From the NCBI GenBank assembly GCA_036346355.1, contig CM070588.1, positions 13,687,914-13,751,913 on the forward strand: a stretch of DNA of 64,000 bases, given 5' to 3'. A program made the position numbers and the translations under genes. Below the pieces are notes generated by a model, which made no database searches, had not been told where the DNA came from, and saw only the letters and a program-made list of their open reading frames with translations. Numbering within the stretch: the stretch's first letter is position 1; every line of letters starts with the position of its first letter. Origin of the DNA: Rhipidocladum racemiflorum. Its lineage: Eukaryota > Streptophyta > Magnoliopsida > Poales > Poaceae. Below, piece after piece: positions 56,312-64,000 of this stretch.

Positions 56312-57967
56312 TTTATCTCGCGCGGCTTTTGTTTAATTCCCGCTATTCGCTCCAGAATATTCTAAACTCCAAATTTCATCCAAATTCGCGAAACCAATTT
56401 TATTGGGTTCCAAATATTCCAAAATGGTTCTAGGATTTTTTCTGGAATTTTTAGACCATTTTTACTAATTTTTCCCGCGCGCAAATTCTTTTACATCGCT
56501 CCGACCAATGGGAAAGTGCCACATCAGCTAGTACTGTTCATCTTCTTGCTCCATCGTGCAAGAAAGAACAGCGAGAGCAGTTTCAAGCTTTTATTGGTGG
56601 CTCTTCTTTAAACCTCAATAACTCTTTCAATATTTCTCCAAATCATGAATGGTCGGATCCGTTGGAACCGTGACGACGAATCCTTTCCTTCCCCTATGAT
56701 CTTCAGCCCGGAATCACGCCGAAATTTGAACAATCTTTCCAAAATCGAAATCGTCATAAATGGCAATAAATCGGCCGTTTCTTCACCAAATCGCGCACTT
56801 CCACTTCTCAAATCTCCGTGGTGGAGTGCTCTTCCCGGTAGTCTCATTCTTGTTTAGCCTCTCCTCGCCGTTCAGCCGTGAGATCGATAAAACCGATGAA
56901 GAACGCCGTTTTTAGTGTTCTTCGTGTTCATCCTCATATCTTCTCCATCGGTGGGTCAAATTCAATTCCGTTCATTCCCTTGTGTTTGTATGTATGTCTA
57001 GATTCTAATCCATCAATCAATTTTAGGATTCATCAAGTTTCGACGATGAATTTTGAGCTTTTGTCGCTTCGGTCGAACTCATGTTTTTCGTCGCATTCAT
57101 CTTCTCCGGTGAGCGTTGGTTCAATTCCTTGCTATTCTAAGCCCTTGTAGATGTGCTCTAGAGGATCCATCAACTAATTGTGGAAGTCATGGTTCGATTT
57201 TCCTCAAAATTCGGATTTTCGGATGTTTTGGGCGCCTCTGTTTTCTGCTCGTGATATAAACCTGCATTGCTATGCTTATCATCGTACGTCAAATATAGAT
57301 GATTAGTTAATCCCAATTGCGATTACCCCCTTGATTATTGTTATTCATGCTTAATTGTAACCCTAGGATTCTTTGTTATGTCATGACTATCCTATAATGT
57401 GACATTTGTTTATTAGAACGGTAGAGATGCCTAGTGCTCGAATTGATGAAAATGACCCATGGGTGGGATTACACAAAAGTTATGATTTAAAATATGATTT
57501 GGAAATGATTACCAAGTATTTGGTACTGTTTTTCTAAAAGAAAAAGAGAAAGAAAAAGGATTGGACTTGGGCGGATTGGAATGTCGGGTGGGTGCGGATT
57601 GAGCACTGGTTTCCCTTGTGCAAGTACCGCCCCAAGTCAATTAAGGACCGACGCTTATGACTGTCCATTCTAAGCATAATCGTACTACCACATGTCTAGC
57701 ATGGTACGACCTGGCTAAATAATTTGTAGAAACCTAACTTAGGCTCGCTAGTTGGTGGAATGTGGGTGCTGGATGGAGGCAAGTTGTACTCCCCACACAG
57801 CGCAAGAGGGGGCTTCTGTACTGGATAGATAGAACCCTAACAGCGGTGAAACCTCAGCGGTGAGTCGGGTTAGGCGTATACATTGTAAAGGCCTTGTCAT
57901 GATCTCTCTGTCGACACACCAAAGGAAGCGTGTTAATTGCATGTCGTTAAAGAGATGATCATGTCTT

Positions 57968-58013
57968 GTGGGTAAAGCTGTACACCTCTGCAGAGTTAAA
58001 ACTATTCGAAAAG
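57968..58013 (+). promoter_or_regulatory. Conserved LTR block A in S4
   Basis: GTGGGTAAAG (57968-57977), CTCTGCAGAG (57986-57995) and CTATTCGAAAAG (58002-58013), the last with one change from a perfect palindrome. Confidence 0.65.
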
Positions 58014-58427
58014 CCATGCCTACGGTCAAGGGCAAAGCAAAGAATGCTTTCATACTAGTAGACTTTGGTTTTGGTTTTGAAAATAAAATGAGGTTTTGGG
58101 ATTCGGGTGTGGTTAGAACTCTCGGATGTTTAGTTGGCAGATTGAGCCAGCTAGGTAGATGGAAACTGTTTTTATGTCATAATGGATAGAGTTATGTGTG
58201 GATAATCTTGATCTTTTAAATTATGGCGGATAGAGCCCTTATACCAGTGATGGTGGATAGAACCCTCACTGAATTATTACATAATTCAATTGTTAAAAAG
58301 AAATGCTAAAATATGCTTTATGAAACTTATTAACAATTATGGTTTGATGAAACTTGGCTTTATGCAAAAGAACCATATTAAGTCTTCCTTGGAAAGCACC
58401 ACATGTGCATAATTTCCCAGACTTGCT

Positions 58428-58443
58428 GAGTACTTTTGTACTC
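58428..58443 (+). promoter_or_regulatory. Conserved LTR block C in S4
   Basis: GAGTACTTTTGTACTC, a dyad with a 4-base loop, follows CTTGCT as in T1. Confidence 0.65.
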
Positions 58444-59015
58444 ACATGCTACATTAAACTGTTGTCATTAGAGAACTATCAGGACGCCGTTGAAGACGGT
58501 GAGTTCTACGCTAAGGAGTTTGAGGAAGATCGCCAGGAGAGCTAGTCGCGTGTCTTGTCGTCGCCTGTGGTGTTCTGGTCTTCGCTTTTTGTCGTTCGTT
58601 TTCCACTGCCGTGTCTCCGGTCATGGGACCGAGTATTGTAATAAATAGCCATGTGGCTAATACATTATAATTATGTTACAATTTCGTTATGTTCGGCAAT
58701 GACGTATCACTGTTGACTGTGTGTACTAGCCAGGGTTAGAAATCTCGCCGGGAAATCGCGAAATCTCGCCGAAATCTCGGTTCTTGGCCACCTCCGAAGT
58801 TTGTAATCCCGGCGATATAGGAAAAATTCGAAAAAAAATCAAAATTGCTACAGTGTCATATAATCTCGGCGAGATTTCGTCCAAACAGACCGAAATTTTG
58901 TTTTTTAAAACGAAATAAGTAATAAATTTGACCGGATTTGTATTTTTGGAACCGGATTTGAGCGGATTTAAATACTAGGAGCAATTGAATGAATAAATGA
59001 ATCCAAAAATAAATT

Positions 59016-59095
59016 TGGCCGCTGTGGGAGTCGAACCCTGGCCGTGAACTTGCTGTTTTCTCACAGCCTACACCATGTAACCAACTAAACCTGCC
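59016..59095 (-). ncRNA. tRNA-like (SINE-type) sequence in the hAT 5' region
   Basis: On the minus strand an A-box-like GGTTTAGTTGG (59081-59091) and a B-box GGGTTCGACTCCC (59026-59038) stand about 45 bases apart. Between them GCTGT/ACAGC can form an anticodon-like stem. An acceptor stem is not convincing, so this is more likely a tRNA-derived SINE head or decayed tRNA than a working tRNA. Confidence 0.45.
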
Positions 59096-60347
59096 TTGTT
59101 TCTTGTTATAGCATGTAACATGAAGTGTATTTGTAGCCTCTTGCTGGCTGTGAGAACAGTAGAAGCAATGATTCACTTCCCCCTCATGAGCTGAGAATCA
59201 TTCCCAGGCTCCCAGCTAGTCACTTTCCTCTCCCAACCAAAAAACGAAGGAACAGGGTTGAAGCTCCCTTGCTCCTCCTTCTCCGGCGATCTCCGGTGGA
59301 AATCCGGTCGAGCGACGTCGTCTCCGCCGCGCAGGAAGGGGAATCTCGGTGGCTATAGCCGAGATTTCGCCCAGTGAAAAAAAATTTATGGGGAAGCTCC
59401 AAGCCTCCAACCTCAAATTAGGTAAGTAAATTTGATGTTTTTTTGTGACATTGTAGGCTTATGGAATGTGATCTACGACTACACGTATAGAAAATGAGGG
59501 CCCCTGTTTCCCGTGCATGTACAGCATTTAGTCGCTTCGCTTGTAGTGATTGCTAATTAGGCCCTGAACATGGTCTGCATGCATTCATTCATGTGGTATT
59601 AGGAGTCCTTTAGAGAAGCAAGTAGCAATATGCCAAATATTGCATTCATTCATGGTATGGCTCTAGGCTAGCTTTGTGATAGATTATTTTTTCCCCACTT
59701 TTCCTGTAAATGTATCAAGACAATCGCGCCTATGTTGGGAGAGAAGAGAGCACTATACCGGTAACTTTGAATGAAACAAGCAAAAGGCAAAGAGATAATG
59801 TCATCAGCCGTCATGTCGTGTGGTTATCCATCAGTTCAAGAAAAAAAAGGAAAAGAAACCGAAAGGCATAGTTGCAATATCTGGAATGGTATGCACGCAT
59901 TCATTCATGTGGCATGTATGTTCAATTGTTGATGCTATTGGTGGAAGTAAGAATGAGAGCGTTGGTCTACTGCTAAAGATGATAGCACACTGAAGTGTAT
60001 TATTTGTATCCATGAGTACATAACACATACTCTCCTGAAAAAAAACTCAGACATCATGCATGAAGTTGGCTAGTTAAACTTGTAGACTAAGTGTTTCACT
60101 TGCAGTTGTGGATTGTATAATTATTGAGGAGCGACACTCTGACCTCTAAGGTTATCAATAGCTTTGTTAAGTACACAAAAAAATGCAAAAGAGGAATGAG
60201 AGTAAGTACCAGAGTAAATGTACAACAGCTAAGAGCATTCAAAATAGGTTGTTTTGTAAATTATATTGTTCTTGTGAATAATAGGTGAGCTTCACGCATA
60301 TAGCCTTGATCTATACTTCTCATTTTGTGCAACTACAGGGTGTGCTG

Positions 60348-63300
60348 ATGGCGGATCATATTGGTACCGTCTGGGAGCATAGAGAGCGCATTGGGCAGGG
60401 GTCTAAATGCAACTACTGCAGTCATCGCATGAAGGGTGGTGGCGCGACACATCTGAAGGAACACCTTGCTGGCCGCGCCGGTGAGGTGAAGGCTTGCCCT
60501 GGTGTGCCTAAAATTGTTAGGCAAGCTATGTTGATGGACCTCCGGGGATGTCGCGATAAGAAAAAGGAGAAGGAGGCGCTGCGCCTCCGTTAGGAGGAGG
60601 CTTGCGATGACTGGGCCACAGACTATCGTACCGAGCAAGAGCAGCTCAAGATGGCCATAAAGGCCTCGAAAGAAGAGGCTTACGTCAGGAATCAAGGTTT
60701 CACCGTAGGATCGGGGTCTGGAAGTGGAGCATCGAGGCCAAAGATCCAATCGACGATCGGCGGAATGTTTGGCAGGTCCAAAACAACGCGAGAAGGCCAT
60801 TTCACCATAGATGCTGACCTAGCTCGGAGTGGAATGTCGCAGCAACCCCGTATTGACACTTCGTTCAAACAGGGGGTGAGGCAGAAGCTTGGGAGGGCAT
60901 GGTCGAAGTGGTTTCATGCAAATGCAATCCCAGGAAGGAAGGCCGAGTGTCCATACTTCACAGGTGCAGTTAAGCTGACGCAGGAGCTCGGTCCAGGGAT
61001 TCGTGCACCACGGGGCCATGAGATCGATGGGAAGTACCTCGATGAGAATGAGAAGGAGATTATTCAGTACCTCCGGAAGTTCAAGTCTGATTGGGCCACA
61101 TTTGGTGTCACGGTTATGTGTGATGCTTGGACTGGTCCGACAATGCAAAGCATCATCAACTTCATGGTGTACTGCAATGGCGTCATGTTCTTCCACAAGA
61201 CTGTCAACGCAATAGGTATGCCATTTGGTGTGTTCATATTATCAGATTGTACATAGTACACGTAATAACTTGTTGTGTCTGCATTGCACAGGCAAGGTCC
61301 AGGACCATAAGTACTTGCTTCAGGAGATTATGACTATGGTGTCGCAGGAAATAGGGGTCGAGCATGTGGTGCATGTGGTTACTGACAACGGATCGAATTT
61401 CAAGAAAGCATGCCAGATGTTACGAGTGCAGTACCCACAGATTGTCTGGCAACCGTGTGTGACACACACGGTGAACCTCATGCTCAAAGAGGTGTCTGAG
61501 TTCCCAGAGATCAAAGGGGTCGTAGAAGCGGCGAAGAGGATTTGCCGCTTCTTCTACAACCATAAGAATCTGCACGCGCAAATGAGGGAGCATATACACG
61601 GGGAGTTGGTCAGACCAAATGCCACACGATTTGGCATGACTTTTGTTTTCCTTAATAGCTTTATGGAAAAAAAGGAGAAGTTTCACAGTGGATGACCCAT
61701 AACGACTGGACAAGTAGCAAGTGGGCTGCGACGGAAGAGGGCAAGTTCGCGTATGACCACCTGGTCGATAGGGGTTGGTGGGACCTTCTCGAGTGGTGCG
61801 TTAAGGCCGTTCAACCAATGTACAAGTTATTGAGGTTCGCAGATAAAGAAAAGTTGCCAACAATTAGTGGACTCATGCTGCAATACGCGTTAGCCTCTGG
61901 TGAGTACAAGCAACTTAGGCAAGAGGGTGGTGTCCAGTGCAAACCATTCATTAAGGTACTTGAGAAGAGAATGATGCAGATAACTGATGGGACATTCGTG
62001 CATGCAGGTACATGAAATACATACTTTTCATTGTGTTGTTGAGGTTCTTTTCATTTCCGTTGTGATAACTCACAAATATGTTCTCTATTGCAGCTGCCGT
62101 CCTAGACCCACTGTTCCACTACCAATACACCGTATGTAACACTCCCTCATTCATGGGGTCGCTATCCACTGCCCTAGGCATTGTAGCCGATGATGAGGCG
62201 GTGGAGGCTATTAGGGAAGCAGACATCTATCGGTTGAGGAGGGGGCGATTCGGCACGCAGCTAGCAGAGCGCAGCGCACGTGATCCCGGCATGTCGGCTG
62301 GTAAGTTAATCATTCCAGCTGGTGTTTGTGATGGGTGGTAAAACATGATCATTTCAGCTAATACGATCGTACTGATTGAACGTGTTATTCTCTGTAGCAC
62401 AATGGTGGATGGCATTTGGAAATGAGACGCCGACGTTACAGAAGTACGCCATGAGGCTGGTGTCACAATGTGCATCGTCCAGTGGATGCGAGCGTAATTG
62501 GAGCACGTTTGCCTTGGTGCATACGCAATTAAGGAACCGATTAAGTTATGCAAAGCTCCAGAAACTTGTGTTCGTCTATTACAATCTCCGACTTCGACTA
62601 CGGGATTATGAATCGACTCGGGATGTAGTAGAAAACATTGACCCGTTCGATCGCCTAATTGAGGATGCGATGCAGTCCGGTAGGGACCCGATTGCAGATT
62701 GGTTTGACACATCGATGTCTGGATCAGAGCCTCTGCTTGACGAGAACAGTGGGTACGACCCGCCCCTACCGGCGAAATTTGTGGTTGACAGCATCCCGGA
62801 GACAGATCTCGAAAAGACCACAGGTAATACGTAAATATATCTTGTTAAGCTTGTTAGTCCTATACACGCGGCATCTCAGAACTCACACAGGGGGGAACTA
62901 GCCCGAGGAAGGGATCACAGAGGCAGACCCGTGGCACACAAAGGAAGGGCACTGGCACTACTTTGGGTGGACAGCAGGCAGCACAGCCTCAGGATGACAT
63001 AGCCTCGTGGTCTAGCAGCCAGTCTAGCAGCAATTGGGTATTCCCCACGGAGCAACCTAGCTACCCCATGTTAGGGTACGGCTCGATGACCTACGGAGGT
63101 GATCACAGTGTGTACGGTCACCGCCAGAGTCACGATGGGTCGATGACCTACGGAGGTGATCACGGTGTGTACGGTGACCGCCAGAGTCACCACGGGTCGA
63201 TGACCTACGGAGGTGATCACGGTGTGTACGGTCACCGCCAGAGTGACGTCGGGTCGACACAGTCATCGTTGTTTGACTACACTGATCCCTACACGGAGCC

Positions 63301-63508
63301 GTATGCACGACAAATGCCTACCACATACTTGCATCAGTTAGAGCAATCTGCGGCCTGGATCACTCATTACGATCACTGGAAGACCATATGGCTACCACGG
63401 AACGTGACTTGGGAGGATTACAAGCAAGTGCACGAGAGGAAGTACAACGAGATCATTGTAGATAATGCAGAGGTAGAGGTTGCACCATACACATCCTACT
63501 ACTCGTAG
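60348..63508 (+). pseudogene. hAT transposase, five coding exons, nearly intact
   Basis: The transposase cuts and pastes the element. ATG 60348 follows an acceptor-like CTACAG. Exons by splice signals and phase: 60348-61215, 61292-62007, 62094-62300, 62398-62823 and 62891-63508. Exon 1 has a BED-type zinc finger (CNYC...HLKEHLAG, about residues 24-45) and ends past VMCDAWTGP (first catalytic Asp, DUF659 region). Exon 2 has VVTDNGSNFKKAC (second Asp). Exon 4 has CASSSGCERNWSTFALVHTQ (catalytic Glu and hATC dimerisation region). Exon 5 is a Ser/Gly/Tyr-rich tail with three 19-residue repeats. Defects are a TAG at 60591-60593, probably a changed sense codon, and a frameshift near 61665-61690 next to an A run. 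Otherwise it is close to functional in layout. Confidence 0.85.
63080..63250 (+). repeat. Three exact-length 57-bp repeats in the transposase tail
   Basis: Units are 63080-63136, 63137-63193 and 63194-63250. Each encodes 19 residues starting GSMTYGGDH, and the three are almost identical, indicating recent duplication within the coding frame. Confidence 0.95.
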
Positions 63509-64000
63509 GTACGTCCATGCATAGTTGTTGACAACATCATTTCACTCTTTCCACACTTCTTCATGCAAAAAATATTCATACTCCTTATTTCATTTTTCCT
63601 CTTGCAGGTCTCCGGTGGGTTGGGAGTTGGGACGTCATCCATGATCCATGCTACAAGCCTTCAACAGGTATTTCTCTCGCGTACGTGTTTATGAAACAAA
63701 TTGTGATGGATGGAACACTTGATGTTATTGATGGATGGAGGCATGGAGCACATGATGTTTGTGATGGATGGAAAGCATGATGTCTGTGAATGTAATTTAA
63801 ATATTTCTAATTTGTGATCATATTATGTAATGCTGTATTATGATGCTTGGTTAAAGTGATCAAATAAAAAAAACAAACGAAATGCTGCCGAAATTTTGTT
63901 GTGAATGGTATTTTATATGCAAAAACTTAGTAAATTTTATTCAAATAGATACAAATGTCACATAAATCCTTTCATGTTTTTTTCCAAAATTTTTCCCCTT

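Larger units (their letters stand above)
44526..58730 (+). mobile_element. Chromovirus-like LTR S4, split by T2 and by the hAT element
   Basis: S4 starts TGTAACATCCTCG and continues after T2 at 56317. It contains block A (57968-58013) and block C (58428-58443). About 2.7 kb is visible before the hAT insertion. Its end is not in the window, so whether it is solo or part of a full element is open. Bases 56317-57960 hold no recognisable gene. Confidence 0.75.
58731..64000 (+). mobile_element. hAT DNA transposon (left end to window edge)
   Basis: The left terminus is CAGGGTTAGAAATCTCGCCG at 58731, a typical hAT-style terminal inverted repeat. Motifs TCTCGCCG and CTCGGCGAGATTTCG are repeated in the subterminal region to about 58880 and again near 59345-59375. 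The transposase gene follows. No right terminus is seen, so the element continues past 64000. It inserted in S4; the 8 bases before it are GTACTAGC, a possible target duplication that cannot be checked. Bases 63509-64000 are 3' non-coding. Confidence 0.8.

Noticed and set aside
59016..59095. Functional tRNA gene on the minus strand
   Set aside because: The B box is good, but the acceptor ends do not pair and the anticodon-like loop has 6 bases.

Overview
This window is plant nuclear DNA from a grass (Poaceae). It is made entirely of transposable elements nested inside one another, and I see no host gene. The grass assignment rests on the element families: an Angela/BARE-type copia, a SIRE/Maximus-type copia, a RIRE2-like TAT gypsy with an antisense gene, and several Tekay/Del-type chromoviruses with LTRs of 3-4.6 kb. 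I would not go below family level.

Layout, oldest host first. (1) An Angela-type copia is the backbone: pol at 21315-22234, 26258-28402 and 43264-43378, then its 3' LTR from 43399. (2) A RIRE2-like TAT gypsy (1-2492 plus 14797-21314) sits in its gag end. It is split by a 4.6 kb solo LTR (S1, 2493-14796, TSD CCAAC), which is split in turn by a SIRE-type copia (C2, 3792-11490, TSD CACAC). (3) A 4.0 kb solo LTR (S2, 22235-26252, TSD CAAAT) interrupts the Angela integrase. (4) A 2.2 kb solo LTR (S3, 28403-43258, TSD GTGAA) interrupts the Angela RNase H end and carries a complete chromovirus (T1, 28499-41153, TSD ATAGG). (5) The Angela 3' LTR is interrupted at 44526 by a further LTR (S4). S4 contains a complete minus-strand chromovirus (T2, 44818-56311, TSD TTTAT) and a hAT DNA transposon from 58731 that runs off the window.

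Genes. All pol genes carry frameshifts or nonsense changes. The best preserved coding unit is the five-exon hAT transposase (60348-63508), which has one in-frame stop and one frameshift but keeps its catalytic motifs. The TAT element has an antisense multi-exon gene (18938 to 15724) with its own TATA box, and a second small antisense ORF cut in two by S1. T1 and T2 end in a chromodomain, typical of chromoviruses.

The most interesting signals are non-coding. The long chromovirus-type LTRs (S1, S2, T1, T2, and partly S4) share three short blocks in the same order although the rest of their sequence is largely different. One block is a chain of palindromes in which one dyad changes sequence between families while staying palindromic. 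Separately, four LTR families each carry their own array of short inverted repeats. LTR pairs also differ mainly by small indels at CGG/CCGG sites, which looks like long-read consensus error and may explain part of the apparent pseudogenisation.
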